Shown here: positions 1-8,807 of the stretch, in pieces
Numbering within the stretch: the first letter of the stretch is position 1
Layout: every line of letters begins with the position of its first letter
DNA from: Leucothrix mucor DSM 2157
GTDB lineage: Bacteria > Pseudomonadota > Gammaproteobacteria > Thiotrichales > Thiotrichaceae
Reading direction: 5' to 3'
Assembly: GCF_000419525.1 (NCBI RefSeq)
Contig: NZ_ATTE01000001.1
Span: 3,842,501-3,906,500, forward strand
Length of the DNA stretch: 64,000 nt
Position numbers and translations under genes: made by a program
Notes under the pieces: model-generated
Databases searched by the model: none
Told to the model about the DNA's origin: nothing
What the model saw: the letters and a program-made list of their open reading frames with translations, nothing else

Positions 1-792
1 AATTGACAGCATTTTGGGCTCGGTCTCCCCTTCGGCATACAGCACATCAAAGGAATCCCGCAGATAACTAAAGAATTGCTCTCCACTATTAAAGCCTTGA
101 GGTGTGGCAAAGCGCATATCATTAGTGTCTAAGGTATATGGAACCACCAGATGCGGCTTTGTGCCATCCGCAGTAGTTTCAACTTCCGTCCAGAATGGCA
201 AATCATCACCATAATAGTCGGAGTCGTAACTAAACCCACCCTGCTCAACCAATAGGCGGCGGGTATTTGGACTATCGCGGCCGGTGTACCAACCTTTAGG
301 TTTGCTACCGGTTAGCGACTCAATAATCTCAATCGCCTGCTGCATATGCTCCCGCTCTTGCTCTTCGGGCATTTCCTGATAATGAATCCAGCGCAAACCG
401 TGGCAGGCAATCTCATGGCCTTGCTCGACAAATGCCTTAGTCAGTTCAGGGTGACGTTGCAAAGCCATCGCAACCCCAAAAATAGTTAGCGGTAATTCAC
501 GCTTTTCAAACTCTTTCAGGATTCGCCAGACACCAGCCCGCGAGCCATACTCATAGATAGACTCCATACTTAAGTGTCGATCGGGATAAGACTGCGCACC
601 AATGATCTCCGACAGAAACTGCTCCGAGCCCTTATCGCCATGCAATACACAGTTCTCGCCACCCTCTTCGTAGTTCAGCACAAACTGCACTGCAATTCGG
701 GCATTGCCAGGCCAATTTGCCTGTGGCGGCTTGCCTCCATAACCGATCAGATCGCGGGGATAATCATTACCAGGGTTCGCTTGTTGGCTCAT
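1..792 (-). CDS. puuE: Allantoinase PuuE / polysaccharide-deacetylase family (3' end cut by window)
   Basis: This is a partial gene: 264 codons are visible from an ATG at 790-792 and the frame is still open at base 1. The translation starts MSQQANPGNDYPRDLIGYGG and contains the NodB-like segments GHEIACHGLRW and GWYTGRDSPNTRRLL typical of the PuuE group of polysaccharide-deacetylase-fold proteins. Members act as cofactor-independent allantoinases (allantoin to allantoate) in urate breakdown. It is divergent from uraH (890-1240), which makes a urate/ureide assignment consistent. The usual third partner, OHCU decarboxylase (uraD), is not in the window; it may lie to the left. Confidence 0.88.
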   Translation of the reverse strand, partial: MSQQANPGNDYPRDLIGYGGKPPQANWPGNARIAVQFVLNYEEGGENCVLHGDKGSEQFLSEIIGAQSYPDRHLSMESIYEYGSRAGVWRILKEFEKRELPLTIFGVAMALQRHPELTKAFVEQGHEIACHGLRWIHYQEMPEEQEREHMQQAIEIIESLTGSKPKGWYTGRDSPNTRRLLVEQGGFSYDSDYYGDDLPFWTEVETTADGTKPHLVVPYTLDTNDMRFATPQGFNSGEQFFSYLRDSFDVLYAEGETEPKMLSI

Positions 793-889
793 TGCTCAGG
801 CTCCTTAAAGTATCCGGCTCAATTGAGCGCGGGTTTTCGTTGATATTACAAAGTCGCAGCGTTAAATTGAATTAAAAGGAGAAATAAAT
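793..889. promoter_or_regulatory. Divergent puuE/uraH control region
   Basis: This 97-bp gap separates two divergent urate-catabolism genes, so it must hold both start signals. A purine-rich ribosome site (AAAAGGAGA, about 877-885) precedes the uraH ATG, and on the other strand AAGGAG about 10 bases upstream serves puuE. I could not pick out convincing -35/-10 pairs or an operator. Confidence 0.4.
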
Positions 890-1240
890 ATGGGTAAGTT
901 AACCACGCACATTTTAGATACTGCACATGGCAAGCCGGCGACTGGCGTTGCGGTTCGACTATTCAGCATCGGCAGCGAACGAGTTTTACTGAAATCTGAT
1001 ACGACTAACTCTGATGGCAGACTGGATACTCCCTTATTAGAGGGCGACACCATGGCTAAAGGCACGTTCGAGATCGAGTTTGATATCGGTGAGTATTTTC
1101 GTAAATTGAAGGTCCCCATGGATGATCCTGCATTTGTCGATGAAGTGGTTCTGAGATTCGGGATTGCCAATGTGGACCAGCATTATCATGTGCCACTAGT
1201 GGCAACGCCTTGGAGTTATTCCACCTATCGTGGGAGTTAA
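890..1240 (+). CDS. uraH: 5-hydroxyisourate hydrolase (transthyretin-like)
   Basis: The protein has 116 residues, normal for the family. It starts MGKLTTHILDTAHGKPATGV, the N-terminal signature with the catalytic His, and ends in YRGS, the diagnostic C-terminal tetrapeptide of HIU hydrolases. The family converts 5-hydroxyisourate, the urate oxidase product, to OHCU on the way to S-allantoin in the cytosol. No signal peptide is present. It is divergent from the allantoinase gene puuE and is followed by a strong hairpin plus T-run at 1265-1308. It looks complete. Confidence 0.95.
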   Translation: MGKLTTHILDTAHGKPATGVAVRLFSIGSERVLLKSDTTNSDGRLDTPLLEGDTMAKGTFEIEFDIGEYFRKLKVPMDDPAFVDEVVLRFGIANVDQHYHVPLVATPWSYSTYRGS

Positions 1241-1264
1241 GCCTTAAAGGCTAAATACCCACGA

Positions 1265-1308
1265 TGGCTGTAAGCACTACGCACCTGCCGCGCTTACAGC
1301 CAGTTTTT
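1265..1308 (+). terminator. Intrinsic terminator after uraH
   Basis: An 11-bp perfect inverted repeat (TGGCTGTAAGC at 1265-1275, GCTTACAGCCA at 1292-1302, 16-base loop) is followed by GTTTTTG. It overlaps the last codons of the convergent corA gene. Confidence 0.75.
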
Positions 1309-2355
1309 GCGCCGGAACAGCCATACCATCACTGCGACAATCCCAATCATCACCCCCCATAGTACGGGATAGGCATAGGGCCACTGTAACTCGGGCATAT
1401 TAGCGAAGTTCATCCCGTAAACGCCCGCCAGAAAAGTCAGAGGAATAAAGATGGTTGAGATAATCGTTAGTAGGCGCATGACATCATTCATACGGTTACT
1501 GGCGCTGGATAAGTAAACATCAAGCAAACCACCCAGCATTTCCCGATAGGTCTCAATGAGATCAATAATCTGAATGGCATGATCATAGCAATCACTAAAA
1601 TACGGGCGATGTTCTTGGTCTAGCTTGCCCTCATCATCCCGTAATAGATGACTCAGTACTTCCCGATGTGGCCATAAGCCGCGTCGAAGCAGTAATAAAT
1701 CACGGCGAACCCGATGCAACTCTGTCAGCACTTCTTTATCCGGCACCTCCAGAATACGCGCCTCCAAATCCTCAACCGCCTCGCCGAGTTCTTCCAATAT
1801 CGGAAATGCAGCATCAATGACCGAGTCCATCAATGCATACAACAGATAATTAGCATCTTGTTTACGCAAGCGCCCTACGGGGTCCTTCAACCGTTTGCGC
1901 ACCGGATCGAAAATTGCGCCATCGCCCTGACAAAAACTTAAAACACCGTGCTTGCCGACAAATAAACTAATTTGCTCCAGCTCAATATCATCACCGACCA
2001 TTTTGGGTAAGTTAAGCACGATGAAGAGATGCTTTTCATGTACATCCAGCTTAGGCCGCTGCCCGGCGTTTAATACATCTTCCAGTGCCAGTTTATGCAG
2101 ACCAAATGACTCCCCTAATTGTTGCATCCGTGAAGTAGACTGATTACCGATCGTATCCAGCCACGTAATATGATCAACCTCATCCGCCGGTTTAAAACTG
2201 ATTACATCTGCCTCGGTATTCGGCACATAACTAATGATCGCACCATTGTAAGTCCAAAGCGTGGAATGTGCCTGAATATCCGCCCCTTCCTCAGACTCCA
2301 CTAACGTACCCGGCGCCGTTCCCGGCAGATGATAAAACTTGTTAAATGGCTTCAT
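1294..2355 (-). CDS. corA: CorA-family magnesium/divalent cation transporter
   Basis: From the ATG at 2353-2355 the protein has 353 residues. A long N-terminal cytoplasmic domain rich in acidic helices is followed by two membrane segments near residues 294-313 and 328-346. The family's filter motif GMN follows the first (about 314-316) in the context VYGMNFANMPEL, and the C-terminus is basic (RRKNWL). CorA forms a pentameric inner-membrane channel for Mg2+, and related forms carry Co2+, Ni2+ or Zn2+. The frame stays open to a TTG at 2401-2403, which would add 16 residues, but homology-like sequence begins after the ATG (KFYHLPG). It is a single gene, convergent with uraH. Confidence 0.9.
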   Translation of the reverse strand: MKPFNKFYHLPGTAPGTLVESEEGADIQAHSTLWTYNGAIISYVPNTEADVISFKPADEVDHITWLDTIGNQSTSRMQQLGESFGLHKLALEDVLNAGQRPKLDVHEKHLFIVLNLPKMVGDDIELEQISLFVGKHGVLSFCQGDGAIFDPVRKRLKDPVGRLRKQDANYLLYALMDSVIDAAFPILEELGEAVEDLEARILEVPDKEVLTELHRVRRDLLLLRRGLWPHREVLSHLLRDDEGKLDQEHRPYFSDCYDHAIQIIDLIETYREMLGGLLDVYLSSASNRMNDVMRLLTIISTIFIPLTFLAGVYGMNFANMPELQWPYAYPVLWGVMIGIVAVMVWLFRRKNWL

Positions 2356-2549
2356 ACGCGAGCGATACTCTTCAGGCAGTTTAGGAATTACAGCAAGGTG
2401 CAAAATAACAGATAAATTTCTTGGGCTAAACTGTCATGGCATCCGTTGAACGCCACCATCACTCGCAATAAGGCAGATCATGGCTACCACCCACTGATAA
2501 CTTATGTCAGTATGCCTTCATTAACAACACAGTTCTGGAGGAGTCCTTT

Positions 2550-3065
2550 ATGCAAATGTCACTCGTTTTAACGGTTTTAAGTGATGACCGTCCGGGTTTG
2601 GTAAAAATGCTATCCGATGTCCTAAAAGAATATCAGGGCAACTGGACCGAAAGCCGCATGATTCATTTGGCTGGAAAGTTTGCTGGCCTACTGATGGTGT
2701 CGGTACCGGAGTCAGAATTTGATGATTTGGTTTCTGCGTTGCACGATCTGGAAGATGACGGACTGGAAATCAGCGTCGATGCGACTGCCAGCGAAATTGC
2801 TGCTGACACGGTTGAAACGCTGGAATTGGAAGTACTAGGCCAAGACTCACCCGGCATTATCAACCGCATGACCAATCAGCTACTGACCTTATCCGTCAAT
2901 ATTGAAGAGCTGAGCTCTGAGCAACGCAGCGCGCCCATGTCTGCCGAGCTATTGTTTTATGCCAAGCTAAGTTTAGGGCTGCCAAAAGACGTGACTGCAC
3001 AACAGGTTCAGGATGCTTTGGAAGAATTGCCCAATCAGCTAATGGTTGATATCAACTTCAGCTAA
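2550..3065 (+). CDS. GcvR-like protein with tandem ACT domains
   Basis: The 171-residue protein has two ACT domains, roughly residues 3-80 (LVLTVLSDDRPGLVKMLSDV) and 92-168 (LEVLGQDSPGIINRMTNQL). There is no catalytic domain and no DNA-binding domain. This is the layout of GcvR, the glycine-responsive antagonist of the activator GcvA. A GGAGGAG-type ribosome site (about 2536-2543) precedes the ATG. No gcv genes are nearby, so the exact ligand and partner are uncertain. It could be a general amino-acid-sensing ACT protein. Confidence 0.8.
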   Translation: MQMSLVLTVLSDDRPGLVKMLSDVLKEYQGNWTESRMIHLAGKFAGLLMVSVPESEFDDLVSALHDLEDDGLEISVDATASEIAADTVETLELEVLGQDSPGIINRMTNQLLTLSVNIEELSSEQRSAPMSAELLFYAKLSLGLPKDVTAQQVQDALEELPNQLMVDINFS

Positions 3066-3076
3066 AGCAAACCCGC

Positions 3077-3805
3077 TTACATAAAACCGATTACATCCAG
3101 TAGCCACGGCAAAATCACCGCCGTGGCGAACGCAGATAGCGCCATCGCCAAGCCAGAGAATGCACCCATCTCAGGGCTAACTTGGAATGCTCGTGCGGTA
3201 CCAATACCATGAGCAGTGACACCCATCGCAATTCCCTTCACGCTATCATCCTTAATACCCATAAGCGCCAGTATTTTGGTGCCAAACACAGCACCCAGAA
3301 TACCAGTCACAATAACCAGTACCGCAGTTAATGAAGGCAGGCCTCCAATTTGCTTGGAAATACCCATAGCGACCGGCGCAGTCACTGACTTGGGTGCCAG
3401 CGATAGTTGCGTCTGCAAACTGGCTCCCAGCCAGCGCGCGATGTAAACAGAGCTTAATATGCCAATGGTAACACCGGACAATAAGCCCACGGCTACCGGA
3501 AACCATAATCTCTTAAGCTTGGAAAATTGCTGATACAAAGGAACTGCCAGCGCAACCGTGGCAGGCCCCAATAGGAAATGCACGTATTGTCCACCAGCAA
3601 AGTAGGCTTCGTAAGTGGTCCCTGTGAGCATTAAAAAACTAATCAGCACCGCAACAGAAATGACCACCGGGTTTAATAAGGGATGCATATTGGTCAGAAC
3701 GTATAACCGGTACGCCAGACTATAAGCCACCATGGTGACAGTTAACCCCAATAGTGGCGAAGCTGATAAATAAACCCAGAGTGTTGCTAAATCCGTTTCT
3801 GGCAT
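3077..3805 (-). CDS. LrgB/CidB/YohK family membrane protein
   Basis: The 242-residue protein is very hydrophobic, with about six membrane segments. It carries LrgB-type stretches such as NPVVISVAVLI, GPATVALAVPLY and the glycine-rich HGIGTARAFQ near the C-terminus. In Gram-positives LrgB pairs with LrgA in control of murein hydrolase activity and programmed lysis; recent work on plant and bacterial homologues points to glycolate/pyruvate-type transport. Its ATG abuts the lrgA-like stop at 3805, so the two are translationally coupled. It ends 11 bp from the convergent ACT gene. Confidence 0.88.
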   Translation of the reverse strand: MPETDLATLWVYLSASPLLGLTVTMVAYSLAYRLYVLTNMHPLLNPVVISVAVLISFLMLTGTTYEAYFAGGQYVHFLLGPATVALAVPLYQQFSKLKRLWFPVAVGLLSGVTIGILSSVYIARWLGASLQTQLSLAPKSVTAPVAMGISKQIGGLPSLTAVLVIVTGILGAVFGTKILALMGIKDDSVKGIAMGVTAHGIGTARAFQVSPEMGAFSGLAMALSAFATAVILPWLLDVIGFM

Positions 3806-4167
3806 TATTTAGGTTCCGGCTTAGAGATCAAGCGATTGCAAGCCACCATAATACCGGCAGTGGCTGCGAAGGTAATAATGGCACTTAGCAAGATTGCCAC
3901 ACTGATTGGCAGCCACTCATTACCGATGCGCTCAAAGTGAACCATAATGCCAACGCCCGCAGGCACAAATAGCAGGGATAAGTGACTCAATAAATTACCA
4001 GAGGCAGTCGCCAGCGAGTCAGGCGTGCCGCGACGCACTAATAAAGTGATAAACAGTAAAATCATTCCCATCACCGGGCCGGGTACAGGAAGCTTCAGGT
4101 AAAGTACCGTAAACTCCCCCACTAGCTGATAAATCAGCAATAGCGTTAACCCGTTCAGAAATATCAT
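3805..4167 (-). CDS. LrgA/CidA/YohJ family holin-like membrane protein
   Basis: The 120-residue protein has four predicted membrane segments. It includes the conserved LrgA stretch LKLPVPGPVMGMILLF and FVPAGVGIMVHF. It overlaps the LrgB-like gene by one base and begins 4 bp after the stop of the unknown membrane gene at 4171-5082, so the three form one operon. The family works as the partner of LrgB in the inner membrane. Whether it affects lysis or exports a small acid here is not visible from sequence. Confidence 0.88.
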   Translation of the reverse strand: MIFLNGLTLLLIYQLVGEFTVLYLKLPVPGPVMGMILLFITLLVRRGTPDSLATASGNLLSHLSLLFVPAGVGIMVHFERIGNEWLPISVAILLSAIITFAATAGIMVACNRLISKPEPK

Positions 4168-4170
4168 GAC

Positions 4171-5082
4171 CTATTCCTTATCGTTACTACGCCCGAGTAT
4201 CCGGTTCCAAGCCAATTTGCTTGAGCCTTTACTCAAGGCATACGCCAATACACCAATCACGAATAAAATTGGCAAGTAGTACCAGAAGAACGCCATTAAC
4301 GCTGACCAACTCTCCCAGCCCCAAACATTCGTTGCGCCCTGATAAGCGAATACGGAGCCTAACCCAGGCATCAAACCGATCACAAAAGCCGCCGGTGCGG
4401 CTAACAATCCGTGCCAGTCAAAACCATCGGCCAACCAAGCGTAGATTGCAAACATCTCAATGGTTGCCATCAAGAAGTAAATCGACACCCAAGCACATCC
4501 CGAGCGGCTCTTCCATTTACTGTTACGACGCTCATGCAGTAATTGCATCGCATACAGAATCCGGCCGCTATCCCCACGCTTTAGCGAAGGAAACACTTCC
4601 AGCAGGATTTCAGCGCCTTTCAGCACGCCGTCATCCCCACCTTTCAGGCACTCAGCCATCGTTTTTGGAAATAAGGGGCGCAGTACTTCCATGTCTTCGG
4701 AGGTAGACTCTTTAGCCAGAAACGCCTGTAACGACTCACCGGCAGCCTCTACCCGCAAACGCTCTTCACGCCACATCTTGCGGCCTTTTTTCAAGCGCTC
4801 AGAGTAGTCAGCAACTTCTTTCCATTGATCACCAAAGCGCTGGCGAAACACAGTGAACTGCAAACCTTTGCGTGAAAGCTCCGAGAACGCTTGGCTCAGG
4901 TCCTGATACTCATCTTCAAAAAATAATTCACCATCACGCTCAGGCTCCCAAATGATCAGTACTTCACGCTGATCATAAGCCTGTCGATACGTCGTCTCAT
5001 CTACCCCAAATTGCGCATGCACTAACTCATAAGCGTTATCCGCCTGAAGTAGTCCACCCACCTTAATTCCATATACAAACAT
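4171..5082 (-). CDS. Unknown protein with C-terminal membrane segments (lrgAB operon)
   Basis: I do not recognise this 303-residue protein. Residues 1-190 are soluble and charged, with a helical Arg/Lys/Glu-rich stretch around 95-125. The C-terminal third contains three hydrophobic segments (about 198-217, 224-248 and 265-287). No signal peptide, catalytic motif or metal site stands out. Its stop lies 3 bp before the lrgA-like ATG and its start is just downstream of dbpA, so co-transcription is likely. The link with the LrgA/LrgB pair suggests a membrane accessory role, but that is inference. Confidence 0.7.
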   Translation of the reverse strand: MFVYGIKVGGLLQADNAYELVHAQFGVDETTYRQAYDQREVLIIWEPERDGELFFEDEYQDLSQAFSELSRKGLQFTVFRQRFGDQWKEVADYSERLKKGRKMWREERLRVEAAGESLQAFLAKESTSEDMEVLRPLFPKTMAECLKGGDDGVLKGAEILLEVFPSLKRGDSGRILYAMQLLHERRNSKWKSRSGCAWVSIYFLMATIEMFAIYAWLADGFDWHGLLAAPAAFVIGLMPGLGSVFAYQGATNVWGWESWSALMAFFWYYLPILFVIGVLAYALSKGSSKLAWNRILGRSNDKE

Positions 5083-5105
5083 ATAGGATTATTTTCCCGA
5101 ACCGT

Positions 5106-6491
5106 TTAGTCCCGCACTGCGCGCGCGCGGAAGGTACGGCCTTTTAGTTTTCCAGTACTCAACTTTTTAAGTGCCGGTTGTAATGCCTCACATGCAACTG
5201 CAACATAAGCCCAATTATCAAACAAATGAATTTTACCCACTTGCTTACCGGCAATCCCCTGCTCGCCGGTTAATGCGCCAAGGATATCACCCGGCCGCAC
5301 TTTTTGCTTTTTACCCCCATCAATCAAAATCGTACTCATATTTGGCTGAATAGGTGCCTGATCCAACAAGTTCATTGGCGGTAACTCTTCAGCGCCATTG
5401 ATAGGGTCAATATCACCATCGATGAGCGCTACACGATGCGCTTCATCTTCGCTGTATAAAGAGCAAGCAATACCTTTACTGCCCGCACGGCCCGTGCGTC
5501 CGATGCGGTGTAAGTGAATTTCAGGATCGAAAGCAATGCGGTAGTTAACCACCATATCAATGCCATCAATATCCAAACCACGCGCCGCGACATCCGTTGC
5601 AATCAATACCGATACGCTCTTATTCGCAAAGCGCACCAGTGTTTTATCACGGTCACGCTGCTCAAGGTCACCATGCAAAGCCACCACACTAAAGCCGTTT
5701 TGATGCAAAGCATCCGCCACATCTTGAGTTTCACGTTTAGTATTACAAAACACCACCGTCGACTCAGGGCGGAAATGCTGCAATAGCAAACGCAACGCCA
5801 TCAGTCGATAAGCATCTTCAGTTCGGTAAAAGTGTTGAGTAATCACTGAGTTTTCGTGAATGGATGGTGCTTTAACCATAACTGGCTTCTGCATAATCCG
5901 ATTGGCGATCTTTTTGATCTGACTAGGAAAGGTTGCGCTAAATAGCATCGTTTGACGCTGCTCTGGCATCTTTTCAATAATCGCGTCGATGGTATCCTGA
6001 AAGCCCATTTCCAACATACGATCGGCTTCATCCAACACTAATGTGTGTACATGGTCCAGATTAAGCGTGCCACGGCGCAGATGATCATCAATACGACCTG
6101 GCGTTCCAACGATAATGTGCGCGCCATGCTCTAGCGAACCCGCTTGAGGGCCGAACGGCATACCGCCACATAAGGTCAGGATTTTAATATTGTGAATCGA
6201 ACGCGCCAACCGGCGAATTTCTTTAGCGACCTGATCGGCCAACTCGCGAGTCGGGCACATAATCAACGCCTGAATCCGAAAGCGTTTAACCTCTAAACGC
6301 TCCAGCAGGCCAAGACCAAACGCAGCGGTTTTTCCGGAGCCGGTTTTACCCTGAGCGATAATGTCTTTGCCTTCCAGAATGTCTGGCAAGCTCAGCGCCT
6401 GAATCGGCGTCATCTCCTTGTATTCAAGAGAATTAAGATTCTCCAGTAATTCGGGTTGTAGTCGTAGAGATGAAAAAGCTGTCTGGCTCAC
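5106..6491 (-). CDS. dbpA: ATP-dependent RNA helicase DbpA
   Basis: From a GTG at 6489-6491 the protein is 461 residues, close to the E. coli length. I chose it because AGGA lies 7 bases upstream and the product begins MSQTAFSSLRL, matching the MTAFSTLN start of E. coli DbpA. An upstream TTG at 6533 has no ribosome site. Helicase motifs are intact: GKTGSGKT (about 48-55), DEAD (153-156), SAT (184-186) and HRIGRTGRAG in the second RecA domain. Residues about 390-461 form the DbpA RNA-binding domain, which targets hairpin 92 of 23S rRNA during 50S assembly. Confidence 0.92.
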   Translation of the reverse strand: MSQTAFSSLRLQPELLENLNSLEYKEMTPIQALSLPDILEGKDIIAQGKTGSGKTAAFGLGLLERLEVKRFRIQALIMCPTRELADQVAKEIRRLARSIHNIKILTLCGGMPFGPQAGSLEHGAHIIVGTPGRIDDHLRRGTLNLDHVHTLVLDEADRMLEMGFQDTIDAIIEKMPEQRQTMLFSATFPSQIKKIANRIMQKPVMVKAPSIHENSVITQHFYRTEDAYRLMALRLLLQHFRPESTVVFCNTKRETQDVADALHQNGFSVVALHGDLEQRDRDKTLVRFANKSVSVLIATDVAARGLDIDGIDMVVNYRIAFDPEIHLHRIGRTGRAGSKGIACSLYSEDEAHRVALIDGDIDPINGAEELPPMNLLDQAPIQPNMSTILIDGGKKQKVRPGDILGALTGEQGIAGKQVGKIHLFDNWAYVAVACEALQPALKKLSTGKLKGRTFRARAVRD

Positions 6492-6611
6492 AATAGTATC
6501 CTGATAAATAGCGGAGCCAATTGACTCCGACAATAGTTTACATCGTTTTAGTCACTAGCTAGGATCAAAATTGAGAATTTATGATCAATACATTAGGTAA
6601 GCCAAACACGC

Positions 6612-7826
6612 TTAGTAGTTCAGATTAATCAGCTTAGTACTGGCATCGGATACCAATTGGTGCTGCTCCTGCAAGCTATAACGACCATATAACAACGCTT
6701 CTATGACTGTTAAATCAATGACTTGCTTATGCTCATCAATTGCAGTTAGCAAGCGAGTCAGCAGTGAAAAGTCGATATCCCGAATATAATCCGGCTTCTT
6801 CTCCAGCTTCCAGAGCTTGGTATCCCGAGCAGCCCCATCGCTTTTCAGTGACAGGTTGAACAAACCTGACTTCATAAACACCGTCAGACTGTGATGAATC
6901 AAATCGCGAGAGACGTGACGATTAAGGTTTGCCGCAAGGCGATTTTCCAAATCCACCATCGACATGGCTTCCAAAGCCGCAGTCGCATGATAGATACGAA
7001 CCAAAACGCTTTTACTAACTGGGTGCCAACGCTCGTTACGTAAATAGCGCTGATATTGTTCCAGTGTAGTCTCGTTCTTTTCAGTACTTTCAGAGCTTGT
7101 TTCAGGTGCAGCCGGTTTCGGTGTTTCCAGCTTCATATCAATGTAAGCCACCATCTCATGGCTGTCGGTGATCGGCGTTAAGCGAATGGCATTAATCCGC
7201 TCAAGAAACGCTTTAAAGGTTGGGAAACCGTGCTTTTTCTCATCAAACTCCGGATCAATCAGCAGCATGCGTTTTTTCAGCTCAGAGCAATGCGCATAAC
7301 CGTTTAAGTTACGTAGCGTATTGCGAGCTAATGCCATAGCCTTATTAAATCCGGAGCTGGTCAGGCGTTGCGGCTTTTCGCGGACAATATCGGTATACAC
7401 ATAGCGTGAGCAGGAAGATTCCACACTTTTGCTTAATGGAGACTTTGGCCCTACACCAATGACTTCTTTACCCATTGCCCTCAGCGCGCGAAACAGCGGA
7501 GAAAAGTCAGAATCACCCGTGGCTAGCACAAAGCAGGTCAACTCCGGCATCCGCCATGCATAGTCCATTACATCAATAGTGAGTTGAATATCGGCCGAGT
7601 TTTTACCACTGACCGGATGAAAATTGTGAGATAAATCAAAGCCGAAGCGATCAAGGCTTACTTGTAGTGAACTAATAGCGTTATTTGACCAGTTGCCATA
7701 CGCTTTTCGTACCGTTACCGAACCCTGATCGTGCAGGGTTTCCATGAGATATTCGGGACCACAGTGTTTAACCCAATTCGTCAGGTTTTCCACATCCACG
7801 AAGATCGCAATATTTTTAGCAGTCAT
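6612..7826 (-). CDS. NYN-domain (PIN-like) putative RNase with C-terminal OST-HTH/LOTUS-like region
   Basis: The 404-residue protein opens with a LabA/DUF88-type NYN domain (about 1-150). The acidic metal-binding residues are present: D11 in FVDVEN, D79 in NSADIQ, and D105/D107 in ATGDSDFSPL. The region about 165-235 (SELKKRMLLIDPEFDEKKHG, then FPTFKAFLE) resembles an OST-HTH/LOTUS RNA-binding module. The remaining C-terminus is not recognised. The family is predicted to cut or bind RNA in the cytosol. It is encoded just upstream of dbpA on the same strand, a plausible RNA-metabolism pairing, although a 120-bp gap separates them. Confidence 0.82.
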   Translation of the reverse strand: MTAKNIAIFVDVENLTNWVKHCGPEYLMETLHDQGSVTVRKAYGNWSNNAISSLQVSLDRFGFDLSHNFHPVSGKNSADIQLTIDVMDYAWRMPELTCFVLATGDSDFSPLFRALRAMGKEVIGVGPKSPLSKSVESSCSRYVYTDIVREKPQRLTSSGFNKAMALARNTLRNLNGYAHCSELKKRMLLIDPEFDEKKHGFPTFKAFLERINAIRLTPITDSHEMVAYIDMKLETPKPAAPETSSESTEKNETTLEQYQRYLRNERWHPVSKSVLVRIYHATAALEAMSMVDLENRLAANLNRHVSRDLIHHSLTVFMKSGLFNLSLKSDGAARDTKLWKLEKKPDYIRDIDFSLLTRLLTAIDEHKQVIDLTVIEALLYGRYSLQEQHQLVSDASTKLINLNY

Positions 7827-8015
7827 GTCTTATCCCCTGTTGTTAGCCGGTTTTAGAATATTATTGATTTCAATTGGCTGTAGCGGACTTTCAGATCATT
7901 CATTCACCTCCGTTAATCAATTTTTATAAAAGAGAGATGTTTTTAGAATATACAGCAGAATCGCTGAAGAACAAGCCCTAAAAGCTAAACATTGGTTCAG
8001 GTTCGAAGAGTGGCT

Positions 8016-8636
8016 TTAAGTGCGGCGAAAGACATCCACACGAGCTGGTGGCAAATTGGCCCAGATCAATTGTTTATGCTTTGGTTTGAGCTGCTCATCC
8101 TCATCAATTGAGGTAACGGCTAGGTTATAGCTGAATTGCACGAAAACACCGTCTTTGACTAGCAACTGTTTAATTTGTTGTTTGATGGCAGAGACGACCG
8201 GCTTGGGGAGTGAGCGAAATGGCAAACCAGAAACAACAGCACTAATCTTGTCAACATCCGCTGGGAGCAAGCTGTCCAACACACTGGCATCGCCTTCGAT
8301 CACACGGATTTGTGGGAACTGTTTACGCAGCAAAGCCGCTAAGGTTGGCGAGCGCTCCACGGTAATTAAACGATCTGGCGCAACACCCTGCTCCAACAAC
8401 GCTTTAGTAATAATGCCAGTGCCGCCACCCAGCTCCACCACAAAACCTGATTGCTCACAATCAACCGCAGTCGCCATCGCTGTGGCTAGCTTAGCAGAGC
8501 TCGGACAACAGGCCCCGACTTCCCGTGGATGCATAAGGATTTCTTTAAAGAAAATCAAATTCGGACTGATTTTACGCTGATACTTTCCCGCCTTTTCCGC
8601 AAAAAACTCAACTTGTCGCTGCACCAATGTGATCAT
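8016..8636 (-). CDS. Class I SAM methyltransferase, PmtA-like phospholipid N-methyltransferase
   Basis: From the ATG at 8634-8636 the protein is 206 residues, the normal PmtA length. A TTG at 8738 would add a poorly conserved hydrophobic leader. The SAM-binding motif I is VVELGGGTGIITK (about 66-78), and the preceding MHPREVGACCPSS matches the N-terminal signature of the PmtA/Rhodobacter-type group. That group methylates phosphatidylethanolamine; some relatives are rRNA-methyltransferase-like, so the substrate is not certain. It lies downstream of mprF on the same strand, pointing to lipid head-group modification. Confidence 0.75.
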   Translation of the reverse strand: MITLVQRQVEFFAEKAGKYQRKISPNLIFFKEILMHPREVGACCPSSAKLATAMATAVDCEQSGFVVELGGGTGIITKALLEQGVAPDRLITVERSPTLAALLRKQFPQIRVIEGDASVLDSLLPADVDKISAVVSGLPFRSLPKPVVSAIKQQIKQLLVKDGVFVQFSYNLAVTSIDEDEQLKPKHKQLIWANLPPARVDVFRRT

Positions 8637-8730
8637 AAGGTTTAATTTTCTATTCGTCGTTGGTAAGAAATTATCTATTATTATTAGTGATTTTCCCCAG
8701 AGGCCAACCAAGGCCAGAGCGGTGATCAAT

Positions 8731-8785
8731 GCTATCAAAAGAACTCAGTTGATAGCAAAATAAACCAACAACTATTCAGTTGGTT
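8731..8785 (-). terminator. Two tandem hairpins between mprF and the methyltransferase gene
   Basis: GCTATCAA (8731-8738) pairs with TTGATAGC (8749-8756), and AACCAAC (8763-8769) pairs with GTTGGTT (8779-8785). Read on the minus strand, the second hairpin is followed by TATTTTG. It may be a weak terminator or a processing site after mprF. Confidence 0.45.
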
Positions 8786-8807
8786 CTAAGCGCTATCTAT
8801 TCTGTCT

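Noticed and set aside
8739-8807. Additional small gene between mprF and the methyltransferase gene
   Set aside because: The interval is occupied by hairpins and has no open frame with a ribosome site.
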